NCBI GenBank assembly: GCA_013054445.1
Contig: JAAMPI010001059.1
Coordinates: 1-20,471, forward strand
Origin: Cudoniella acicularis
Taxonomy: Eukaryota; Ascomycota; Leotiomycetes; Helotiales; Helotiaceae
Direction of reading: 5' to 3'
Length of the DNA stretch: 20,471 nucleotides
Below, in pieces: positions 1-8,804 of the stretch; the stretch's first letter is position 1; each line of letters starts with the position of its first letter. The notes beneath the pieces are model-generated. The model was not told the DNA's origin. It did not search any database and saw only the letters and a list, made by a program, of their open reading frames with translations. Position numbers and translations under genes: made by a program.

Positions 1-913
1 GTATTTTATATTCTCTTTAGAGTATTATATATATAGGTCTATAGTAGTGCCGTTATCTTCGATATATCACGTAAGAGATAGCCGTTGTTTAAGCTTAGCT
101 AACGTCTCTAAAGGTATCGTTAAGAGTAACGTGTTCAGGGTCGTAAAGATAAGGTTCGGATAAGCTTAAGCGTATAGGACTACGCTAGACCTTATAGGGA
201 GTAGTATCACGACCCGGGATTATATAACGAGGTCACGTAGTAGAGTCCTAGATCTAGGGAGTCGCCTTAGCACCCGGACTCCTAGACTCCTAGACTCTAT
301 AATGATTAAACCACCTATATAGCTATATAGCTTTTCTATGTTAGAGTTCGTGTTTAACTTATATTCTAATATTATCACTTGATTAGGATAACGCTCTACT
401 AGAAACTGCTTGACGCTTCTAAGGCTAAGTAAACCCCGTTCACGTGACATTAAGATCTCACGTGATAACAGAACGTTACAGATAGCCGTTGAATCTAGCA
501 GTCCTAGTCGCTGTTTTATACGACGATTTTCCGAAAATAAAAATTGATTAAAAAGTGCAGTTTGCGCAATACTTGAACTACCCTAAAGATCTCTCGTCGC
601 AGAATACTTCTAACAGAGAGGGAATAATTTATTTTACGTTGAAATCCCAAGTGTGTGTATATTTATAGTATAGATATAAATAACGCAAATATGCTTTTGA
701 TATACTGTTATATATTAATGCAGTATAGACTTAAATTTTATATAGTTAAAAGCTGGAAGTAGCTTAAGAAATTTTATTGGGCTAAGGATTTTTTTATTGC
801 TTTAGGCCGTAAAATAAATCTCTTAGTAAGCCTTTTAGCTCTTTTCATATTAGTTGAAGGGGCAGCCCTTGATCTCAAAGTCATGTAACTACCTGTAGTC
901 TCAAACTGTTATC
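1..913. repeat. AT-rich decayed repeat, no gene
   Basis: No convincing gene is visible. Positions 1 to about 480 are rich in TA and TAG/CTA words, as in RIP-mutated repeats, and hold only a 76-codon open frame on the minus strand (220-450) that I do not recognise. A short imperfect tandem of the octamer ACTCCTAG lies near 278-300. Two CACGTG palindromes sit at 441-446 and 459-464, each inside a longer CACGTGA-type word. From about 560 to 913 the sequence is plain AT-rich DNA downstream of the neighbouring minus-strand pseudogene. The repeat call is inference from composition; I could not identify a transposon family. Confidence 0.4.
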
Positions 914-2839
914 TCACATCGCTCTATAGATTAATAAAGCTCCAGCTACCATTGGGCTCAAAGACAATTCTCTTTTTTCCCTCGCTCTGACTTTGGAAGT
1001 TAATATAGGATCTCCAATCGAAAAAAATGACCGGTCGCGGCAAACACGGTTGTTGTGAACCGCCCATCCCCCAAGAGTAATGGCTAAGAGGGTGAAGAAG
1101 TTTGCTAGAGAGTAAGGGATGATGAGGGAGGACGAGTGGTAAGAATAATAATTAATGACAGTTGTTTGTGTGACATTCGTTCTTGTCCAAGGTCTATTTC
1201 ACATTAATTTTCTGCAAAAAGGCCAAAAGTGGTAAGATTTTCTACTTACGCTAAAATTTCGTTAGTGAAATAGCTCATAGTCGTGTTAAAAGACAAGTCT
1301 TATATGAGGATGCTAAGTGGTTCATTCCTTGCTAAACCAATATCCTGTTGTCGTTGACCAATGGGGTTGCATTCTGGAATACCGCCTGTCCAGATGTGTT
1401 CCCTGTCGAAAAATACATCCAAATCAGAGCTTCCTAGAAGGATCGTGTCTTGGATTTGAGTTTGGATCTGGCTGAAAGGTGAACCATTACTGCCGTTGGC
1501 TAGTTTCTCCGAGTATAATCCAATTGAGCCAATGATTTGATTATTGAATGCCCACATGATGCCGAGTATGCGAATTGCGTCAGATTGGAGGCCAAGGAGC
1601 CGTTCACTTGTGGATACAGCACTTTACCAAGTGTGTAATTGGTACTGGTGATACTTTGGACACCGTTCTAGAATTTGAAGTCAACAGTGTATGAGATGTT
1701 GACAAGGCGGCATACCATGTATTTGAGACTCCAACTTTCCGGATTCCAACAGCTTGATCCATTATCATATGTGGAAAAGGCCATCCATAGTTCGTTTGTA
1801 GCATTGACCGGCTGCTCTGGACGGTCCCCTAATATTGCGGATATCCGATGCTCCGAAAAAGGCAAAGACATGTTTGATTCATTTCCACTTGGTTTCAATA
1901 CAGGGACAAAGGCGAAGTAATTTATTTCGTGCGTTATAGATGTGGCTCCCTGAGCCGATACCTGAGCTTCTATTTGCGTGTTTATAACCTGGGTCTCCTG
2001 CGGGCTAGCATTCCCACACTCCACTCCAGGTCCATCGAAGGACAACTGATAAGTAGAGTTTAAGAAAGGTGGGTTGATTGATAGAATCTCGCCTGTCGCG
2101 GCCGTGGCTATTGTTAATCGTTGAATAATCGTCCTAGGGCCAGTCAAAATCTCACTGCCATTATTAGAGCCATTGGCCGAGACCCAAACCGCCGTTTTGT
2201 TTGGTTGATTTATACCAAGGGAGAGGTCAACAGTTGAGAGGTCAAGTTTAGTTACATTGGCTATCGCGTTCTCGAAGTTTAGACCTGGATACACAGACAA
2301 TGTAGCAGGGGCAAAAACCGTCGCGATAGGGAGTAAGCTAAAAATAAATGAGCTTCACCCTGCATTTGACGCCAAGGGGGATATACTGTATTATTAGGGC
2401 TATAAATGAGAGCCCTGTCGATTCCTTGAACAACCTCCCATTCAGAAGATCACCCAAAGAAGAATCGGCATTGAATGCTGGATTGAGCGTCTCTACAGAC
2501 AGCTTCTGATCTTTTAATTTCATCCACAACCATTGGTCGTAAGCAGAGCGCGCAGACTCGCAAAGACTGAGGTGTACGATAAATGCAAGGAGTGTACCAA
2601 CTCTGCGATTTTGTCAATGCTTCCCATATATTTGAGCTATTGGACCTTCTAGAACCTGGGAGTTTTACATACCTCAGAGCCCACTGCTGATTTCCAGGAG
2701 ATCCAACTGGGTTTCCATTTTTTGAATGATAATATGCATGATGTGCGATACTGCAAATTAAGCCAAATATGAAAAAGAGAACCATCTTCTGGAACGTAGT
2801 ATGTTGGAAGAACTTAAGATGGTGGGCGTCGACTTCCAT
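914..2839 (-). pseudogene. Broken paralog of a glycosylated membrane protein
   Basis: This is a decayed relative of the gene at 16741-18900. Exons by splice signals are about 2839-2673, 2602-2387, 2337-1250 and 1211-914. It keeps the family's N-terminal helix with a GLICSIAHHAYY motif, a second helix (VGTLLAFIV), a third helix running into PIATVFAPATL, a long extracellular stretch with many NxS/T sites, the AFNNQIIGSIG segment that matches AFNQLVLGTIQ in the paralog, and a C-terminal helix near 1020-1150. Lesions: an in-frame TAG at 1668-1670, an in-frame TAA at 1300-1302 and a one-base deletion near 1600 inside a TCC run. The tail beyond about 1000 no longer resembles the paralog. Both stops can be explained by C-to-T change of Gln codons, which is inference. 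The exact end is uncertain, and the last intron (38 nt) is short. Confidence 0.75.
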
Positions 2840-2997
2840 TTTAGACTGAAGGTGACAAAATTTCTCGGATTCTATGCTAATATTTGGTGTAGATGGTGTT
2901 GTCGAGAAGATAAATAAAAGGATTCACGCAGTGGATGTGCAATAAATAAGACATGCAATTAGTATATTGTGATGGATACAGAAGATGGAGAAGTTAG

Positions 2998-3288
2998 GTA
3001 GGCAAAGCCCCATATATGCTGTGGGTGCCAGCTACCAGCACTAATAATTGCTTCTTCACGGCTGCTTTATTAGGCTGTTTCGAGTTGACCGAGGAAATCG
3101 AATCGCTTATCGAACTTCTATCTCGTTCCTCATTCGTGCGACCAAAATCAAAGGCTGGGGATGAAGAGTCTGCCCGGCCAGCTGAAATACTAGATAATGG
3201 TGTCTTAGTTGAAATGGATAGCACTGAGCTGTGGCTTAAGCCTTGGGGTTCTTTCGGTTTTACTCGCTGGCCATTGTCGGCTATCCAT
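2998..3288 (-). other. Serine-rich open frame upstream of the pseudogene
   Basis: On the minus strand an ATG at 3288 opens a short frame (MDSRQWPASK...) that stops at 3205-3207. Shifted by one base, an open frame continues to about 2998 with a polar, Ser/Asp/Arg-rich composition (SSSPAFDFGR, RDRSSISDSISSVNSK) typical of disordered fungal protein tails. It could be a lost 5' exon of the pseudogene that begins at 2839, or an unrelated gene scrap. The plus strand is also open here (3016-3366, 116 codons) but shows no recognisable motif, so coding direction is not settled. The rest of 2840-3880 is AT-rich non-coding sequence in which I see nothing else. Confidence 0.25.
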
Positions 3289-3895
3289 CAAGAGTCTGCC
3301 TTGTACATGCAAGTTGTCTGCAGCCACGGATGGATAGCCGAATCACATATACTCAAATATGCATGACTTGTCAGCTGTGACGAGGCTGAAGGAAAAGCAA
3401 AATGGGAATCGTGGTGTTGCATGACATGCAGTTAGAATAAAGAAATGGGTCTTTTTATTGGCTGGCATATTTTTTTTGAATATCGTTACTGTAAATGGGA
3501 TAGAATCTATGCCCAAATCCGGCGCGCTAAACCAAAAAATAGCAGCGCACTTGAGAATTATGTAAAATCACTTGATTCTAAAGCTTCAAGAGGTAGAATG
3601 CATGTGCCCTAAAATTCCAGTGAACTATAGGCTTCTAATCCTGCTCTTTAGGGCAAATTACCTACCGCACTTGTCGCTAGAATATACTGAGTATCGCACG
3701 CCTACCATTGGAGAAAGGCGGCTTGAGAAAAGATTGTAAGAATATTACACAGGACAATATTATACACTTGAAGTTAAATGCAGAACCAGAGAAAGTTAAG
3801 AGCTTTTCCGGAAGTAGGAAACGGAATAAGAAGGGAAGGCTTGACGACATACTTAGACAAAAGGGTGGTCAACTTCACTCAGGGGATGCTCGCTA

Positions 3896-3929
3896 ACGAG
3901 CCTGCAACCAAAAGTCCGTGCTTTATAGG
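3896..3929 (+). repeat. Left terminal inverted repeat
   Basis: This 34-base core begins ACGAGCCTGCAACC and ends TTTATAGG. Its inverse copy lies at 5117-5150 with one mismatch (C versus T at the 26th base). An 11-base inverted pair (GGGTGGTCAAC at 3865-3875 and its complement at 3963-3973) straddles this end and is separate from the repeat. Confidence 0.9.
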
Positions 3930-3952
3930 GTATCGCGACAACCAAAATTTAA

Positions 3953-5071
3953 TTAATTAGGTGTTGACCACCCACAACGCTCTACTAATACATGAACCCA
4001 GTGCTCCTGCTTATCAATTAACTCGTTTATCCATTTTTGTGGCATTCGATCCTATTCCTCAAGCACAAACTGCCGTATTTCGGCTTCAGTTGTAGGCTGC
4101 CTACGCCGCCGGTAAAGCGACTGCTTGATCTACCGCCAGCACTTCTCAATTAGATTTATATCAGGACTCGTAGAAGGGTGTAGTATTAATATAATCCCAT
4201 GTTTCGTACGATATATTACGCAGCAGTTCCTTGTTGATTTATAGCCATAAGCTGAGTTCCTATCCTCTATAAATAAAGGCTCTAGACTAAGGGTATGTGT
4301 ATAAGCCCCGAAATCCTTAAGAATAGACTCGATATGCGGAGTCAAGATTTATACTAGGTAGTCCTTCTATATAAAGGCTCCCTTCTTGCCAGAACTATCG
4401 ATAAATACTAAAGGACTCTTATAATTATACCTAATTGCTCCCTAGGCATTAACTGGTGTTATATGGCCACGGTAGAACTGATACTAAATACAGTTTTCGT
4501 AATATCGCTCGTAGAGGTTCCGGGTAACCTTCTGTTTAATTATACGTCTACCAACAAGAAAGGTAACTTCGTCCGACTATAGAATCATCCTCTATTCGAC
4601 CTCTTTCCGCCAGAAGATATGCCTAAGTCCCTAGATCATTCGGTTGTTCGCTTGAAGGAGTGTGAGGTAGGGCTTCTAGTAAGCCACGCAGCGGAAGTAG
4701 CCAGCTTCTTTAAGGCGCCGTTCGAGCGTTTTAGCACTATACTCTAATCCAAGCTCGTCATGAAGATAGACGTAGTCAAGGATTCGATACTCCTAGGAGT
4801 CGCTATAATATACAATAATCTAGCGGATCTATAGGTCGTTGAGAAGTCGTGGCCGCCCAGTTCGCGTAGGTCGGGCACGTTCTAGAGCCTTATAATTAAG
4901 GACCTTTAAGATGGTGGAATAGCCAAGGCTATAGCGTACCATAAGCTTTGGAATAGGTATTGCTACGAAGTTGTATAGCTGGCGTATCGCTTCCTTGTGT
5001 TTTATAAGGATTTAGAAGCCTGGAAGGTAGTCTAGCATTAGAGGTGTGGAAGCTATAATTATTTAATTCAT
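3953..5071 (-). pseudogene. Tc1/mariner-like DDE transposase remnant
   Basis: Read from an ATG at 5071 to a TAA at 3953-3955, this is about 370 codons with several internal stops. Recognisable pieces in order: an N-terminal helix-turn-helix region with RARPTRTGRPR, the SDEVTF segment carrying the first catalytic Asp (near 4574), FIEDRNSAYGYKST with the second Asp, then HPSTSPDINLIEKCWR with the terminal Glu, and a C-terminal tail with QKWINELIDKQEHWVHVL. By my count 38 residues separate the second Asp and the Glu, wider than the 34 of classical Tc1. The TAG at 4130-4132 just after EKCWR stands where a Trp codon is likely, a G-to-A change at a CpA site on the other strand, as RIP makes. It cannot encode a working enzyme. 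Confidence 0.85.
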
Positions 5072-5116
5072 GGTGGGGTAAAAAGTGAAGTTATCGTAAT
5101 CTACTCGCTAAAGTAG

Positions 5117-5150
5117 CCTATAAAACACGGACTTTTGGTTGCAGGCTCGT
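5117..5150 (-). repeat. Right terminal inverted repeat
   Basis: Inverse copy of 3896-3929 with a single C/T mismatch, followed outward by a second conserved word ending CGAGCCCCTG at 5173. The near-identity of the ends contrasts with the heavily mutated interior. Confidence 0.9.
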
Positions 5151-5239
5151 AAATGACAGCATGCGAGCCCCTGAAATCTAGCGAGCCCAGGTCTCATAAT
5201 ATTTGATTTTAATAAAGATCTACTATTAATCAAAGAAGC

Positions 5240-7199
5240 CTACTTATAGTACTCCGCGACCCACTCAACAATCTGCTTAACCTCATTATCAATCACAGTC
5301 TGCACACCACTATTAACAACCCCATTATACAAAATTAAATCCGAACAATGGAATCCTCCCGGAATAATCTGCAGCGGGTGTTGGGGCGTGGACGGGAGCG
5401 GCCCCCCTGGCCTGAATTGCGATGAAACTCCTGAGCTTCTCCAGGGATCGAATTCCCTACATTATCGTTCACATTAGTTTTTATTCACTTAAACGAAGAG
5501 AAGGGTGAGAGAAATCGTGAATTTACCCGTTAGTCCAGATCAATCTTGTGGTATTATCTAATTCCCAGCCCTTGGTATACTTATTTACGGTGCCAACGTT
5601 GATACTCGGGTTTGCACTACCGTAGGTATAGCCGTTGACTTCTGGGAATAAGAGGGGGCATTGGCGTTGCCAGTACTCAGCTGTTACGAGGCGCGAGACG
5701 ATGGTTGGTATGCCTTCCGGAGCACCACTATTTTTCTATCAGTAAACGTCTTGGGTTTATTTTCTAATTAATGTGAGAAGAACGGAAAACGTACTCTTGC
5801 CAGTAGGCAAATGGCTGGTTACACAGAAACCAATTCCATTGTCTGTCCCAGGGGTTTCCAACTGTGTAGTCTGTATAATATGTGTTGGAGGTGTTATATG
5901 TGTCGAAGCAGCTGACATCATATTCGTTGGAGTAGCCATAGCTCTGACAGTCTTGATGCAGATAATGTTAGATATTCTTGAGTTCAATGCAGATGGAAGG
6001 AAACTTACTTCCAGGAATAACGGTAGTATTAACCCAATTTGCATAGCCAGCTAAGGCTTTCTCAAGACCAACACCAGTCGCAGGAGTACTCGTCGTAGAT
6101 CCCGGCACAGCATTCTCAACCGCGTCACAGAATTGGAAGAAAGTACTGTAGTCTGTGTAAAACGCGTTTTCTTGCCATGACCACGGACCGTTTTGAAGAA
6201 TAGAAGCAAAATCGTCGTTGTGTTCAAGCGCTTCCAGCCCAAAACTTTTCTTGAGAGCATATATCTCATCCTCGGTTCCGGTGGTTAGCACTTGATCTAT
6301 GTGATCAATCACGAGAGTGACATCGGCACTGCAGTTTTGGGGCATGCCTTGCTGGACTGGGTAGAAGTACTGCCACTAAAGTATATCAGTGAAAGCATAT
6401 TTCCTCATGGTAAAAGAAACTCACGTAGTCGTATATGGCTTCGACAGGTGCACTGGAGGAATGATAGGCCCAGAAAGTACCAGGTTCAACTGATTCGGTC
6501 CAAGCTGAAAGTGCACCTGAGTACGACCCTCCACTCAACACCCATGGCTTTTTAAAGTATTAACGAGGTGATTTCATCTCAAGAGCTTACAACACCTACG
6601 GCATTTTGCGCATTGCTGCTATGGTTCGTGTCAAAAGGCAAATCAATCGTCTTTGCAAAATATACTAGATCAGAGATGGCTTGCTCTAAAGTCAACAGTT
6701 GCAGAGCCTCGGTGTCCAGGTAAGTATAGGGGCTCGACGTGCCCCAGTATCGGTCTGAATCTCGATCAGCGAGTTTCTCTACTAACCTTCAGTGAACTTA
6801 CGCTCAATCAAAACAGTTGCGCCACCAACAGCCTGGGCATAAGCGCCAGTGATTGTTTCGTTTGTCAAATATCCCGTATACCCAGCGGCAGCAATTTCAC
6901 CCGGCGTGAACAGAACAACCTTCGCAATATTCGTTAGTTTTTTCAATTTAAGGTTGCCAATGAAAACTCACCGGTGACCCTGGTCCTTTCCAGAATTCAG
7001 AATTATACCAGTATGTCTGTGAAAAGGTTCCCAAGGAGGGATTGCTATGATTAAGGAGTTGCTGGAAAGTGGATTGGCCAATTGTTGATAATGCTGTAAA
7101 TGACGCTGGCATTTCCAGTGGCGGCGGGACTTGCTTCGGTGGCATGGCGAGGGCAGCCACTGCCAGGGAGGACACGACGGAGACAAATGAGGTCTTCAT
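5240..7199 (-). CDS. Secreted S28-family serine (prolyl) peptidase
   Basis: By family this is an extracellular post-proline-cleaving serine peptidase like Aspergillus acid prolyl endoprotease, probably feeding on or processing proteins outside the cell. Exons: 7199-6972, 6919-6802, 6754-6600, 6547-6425, 6375-6009, 5951-5795, 5727-5527 and 5456-5240, giving 521 aa with the frame kept through seven introns of 47-70 nt. A signal peptide (MKTSFVSVVSSLAVAALA) is followed by the conserved TYWYNSEFWKGPGSPVVLF region. The nucleophile is Ser175 in GGSYSG; the likely partners are Asp453 in NGEFDPW and His486 in GGFHC. Spacing and length match the family (about 525 aa), and several NxS/T sites suggest glycosylation. 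I found no stop or frameshift. A transposon end lies 66 bp beyond the stop, so 3' processing signals may come from it. The gene is divergent from the receptor-like gene at 8805. Substrate preference is not visible. Confidence 0.92.
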
Positions 7200-7726
7200 A
7201 GTTAGCTATGAGACTTCAAGCCAAAACGACGGAATTATCCCGATGAAAAGTCGAGAAAGAAAATCTACGACAATCGTAGAGGGGCACACCGGTATTTTTG
7301 AAGCTCGTCATATTTTCGGAATATCAGTCTATGGGGCTCTATCCACAGTTTCCTCATTGAGAGTGAACTTCCTGTCGCATTTCAAGCTTCCTGATAAAGC
7401 TTGGCGTCGATAAGAGTGTGCTGCACAGACCCGGTCCAAACCCAGATTTTTTATGCATGCCACCTTATGAATTCGGACTGTCTTCCGACCGCGTTTGAGA
7501 AGGCAGAATCCTCTGTGAACACGTATTATTGTAGAGCCAAGAGACATAGGGAAAAGAGACATGAAGTATAGCAATTGGCAGTCGAGCCGAAAAACTAGTA
7601 CGCATCGATATCGTAGATAGATCATGCTCAAACGTTTTTGCGGAGATTGCCCTTTGAATAGTGGGGTAGGAAGGGCGATATGCGAATGGAGGTGGGGAAA
7701 TAAAATCCGGAGTTTAACCGGAAATT

Positions 7727-7758
7727 CAGGGGCTCGTCTGTTAAGCGAGATACCCTAT
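7727..7758 (-). repeat. Solo transposon-end-like sequence
   Basis: Starting at 7727, CAGGGGCTCG repeats the outermost word of the element at 3880-5173. In inverse orientation 7746-7758 matches 12 of 13 bases of ATAGGGTATCGCG at 3925-3937. No transposase fragment or facing partner end was seen nearby, so this may be a footprint, a solo terminus or a small non-autonomous relative. Confidence 0.4.
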
Positions 7759-8161
7759 TTTACCCGGAGAGCAACGAAGGTCAACTCTGTGTGAAGTACC
7801 AAGCGAAGAAAATTAATTGGTACTATCCTCATATTAATTCTACGTAATGCAGAATATATAGTGGCCGTGTTCGCGGCTCTACTAAGTCGCCAAGTTTTCT
7901 AACCAGCACTTACAGTCTATACTCCCCCCTCTACACGCCAGTAACACACACGCCTTCAACTTGTTTATTGTTCTAAGAAAGAAATACCTTATTTTAACAC
8001 TCTGGGAGAGCAATATTGAAAGTCGATCCAGCCTTACAGGTCTCATCGGCTGACTCTTCGTGAATAGCAGAGCGCAAGCCGTTTATTCGGTCCGGGTCGG
8101 ATGATCCGGATAGTTCTGGCTAGCAATATGCATTCACTGTGCCGAAAAAGAAATCACTGAC

Positions 8162-8182
8162 TTCACGGCTTCACACCGTGAA
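8162..8182. other. Perfect 7-bp hairpin
   Basis: TTCACGG at 8162-8168 pairs with CCGTGAA at 8176-8182 across a 7-base loop. It lies about 620 bp upstream of the rhodopsin-domain start codon. Function unknown; a chance palindrome is possible. Confidence 0.35.
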
Positions 8183-8515
8183 TGAGAGGAGAGTCTTGGC
8201 AGTTCTTTCTTCAGTGCTCGGTCCCCTATGTTTGTCTTGGCAGCCGGCTGGCTCCGAAAGCCTCATTTCTAGCGACTCCAGTGATGTTGCTTCTGGGGGC
8301 GGCTGGCCCGTCTCTCCCTAAGATTTGACCGGAACCTGCCAGTCGGCTGTGAGTTCCGGGGCAAGTGCTGGGAAAATCCTCATGCAGGACACCATCGGGT
8401 CATCGGTCAAGAATGTTTCGCACAATTCGTACCCGAGTGCGGCTTGCAGGTGGTTCATATGAGGGAAAAGCCCTCCTTTCCTTTTGTTTCACCTCTGTAA
8501 ACCAGCGAATGCGAT

Positions 8516-8554
8516 GCCGGGTACCGGTGGTAGAACCACGGCCCGCGACCCGGC
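8516..8554. other. Nested GC-rich stem-loop
   Basis: GCCGGGT (8516-8522) pairs with ACCCGGC (8548-8554). Inside it GTGGT (8527-8531) pairs with ACCAC (8535-8539) over a 3-base AGA loop, and two further C-G pairs (8524-8525 with 8540-8541) flank a bulged G. It lies about 250 bp before the ATG at 8805, possibly within the 5' leader, where it could hinder scanning. Seen in sequence; the role is inference. Confidence 0.4.
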
Positions 8555-8804
8555 GTGGCTTGAGGTGTTGCCTTCTTCAATTTGATTGGTACAGGAAGAA
8601 GCTCCGTACACGGCTGAATGTCACTGATCGCTGTTGCGAGCTCTGAGACGCGCCTCCTTAACTGCGTCAATTATTCGCCAGTGTGAATGCCTTGTTACGT
8701 CAAAGTCGTATTTAGGGGTCCACTCCTCTGAATTGTCGGACTACCAGGCGGATGAAAGACTGTCGCCCCTCGTACATCACAAGCGGAACCTGGACGGTTC
8801 CACA

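Larger units (their letters stand above)
3880..5173 (-). mobile_element. RIP-degraded Tc1/mariner-type DNA transposon
   Basis: A roughly 1.3-kb element bounded by inverted repeats. The core repeats at 3896-3929 and 5117-5150 match at 33 of 34 positions in inverse orientation. Outside each core lies a second matching word, CAGGGG followed by CTCGC, starting at 3880 on the left and ending at 5173 on the right, with small insertions between the words. That suggests the true ends are 3880 and 5173. A TA dinucleotide touches the left core (3894-3895), but I cannot define a clean target-site duplication. Inside, on the minus strand, is the remnant of a DDE transposase. The sequence is AT-rich with many TAG/TAA codons, as expected after RIP. 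The right end lies 66 bp past the stop codon of the S28 peptidase gene. Confidence 0.85.
7200..8804. other. Divergent intergenic region of 1.6 kb
   Basis: This separates the minus-strand S28 peptidase and the plus-strand rhodopsin-domain gene, so it should contain both promoters. Scattered open frames of 60-114 codons on both strands show no motif, codon-use or splice support. Its composition changes from mixed (7200-7850) to AT-rich (7850-8000) to GC-richer (8040-8660). It holds a transposon-end-like word (7727-7758) and two hairpins (8162-8182 and 8516-8554), listed separately. I cannot place TATA boxes or activator sites with confidence. Confidence 0.6.

Noticed and set aside
3708..3960. 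Two overlapping plus-strand frames just left of the transposon
   Set aside because: Lys/Arg-rich texts crossing the transposon end, with no family resemblance.
7069..7413. Plus-strand open frame overlapping the S28 start
   Set aside because: Antisense to the peptidase signal peptide and continuing into its promoter; no motif.
8365..8646. Open frames in the GC-richer block before the receptor-like gene
   Set aside because: Overlapping frames on both strands without motif, Kozak or splice support.
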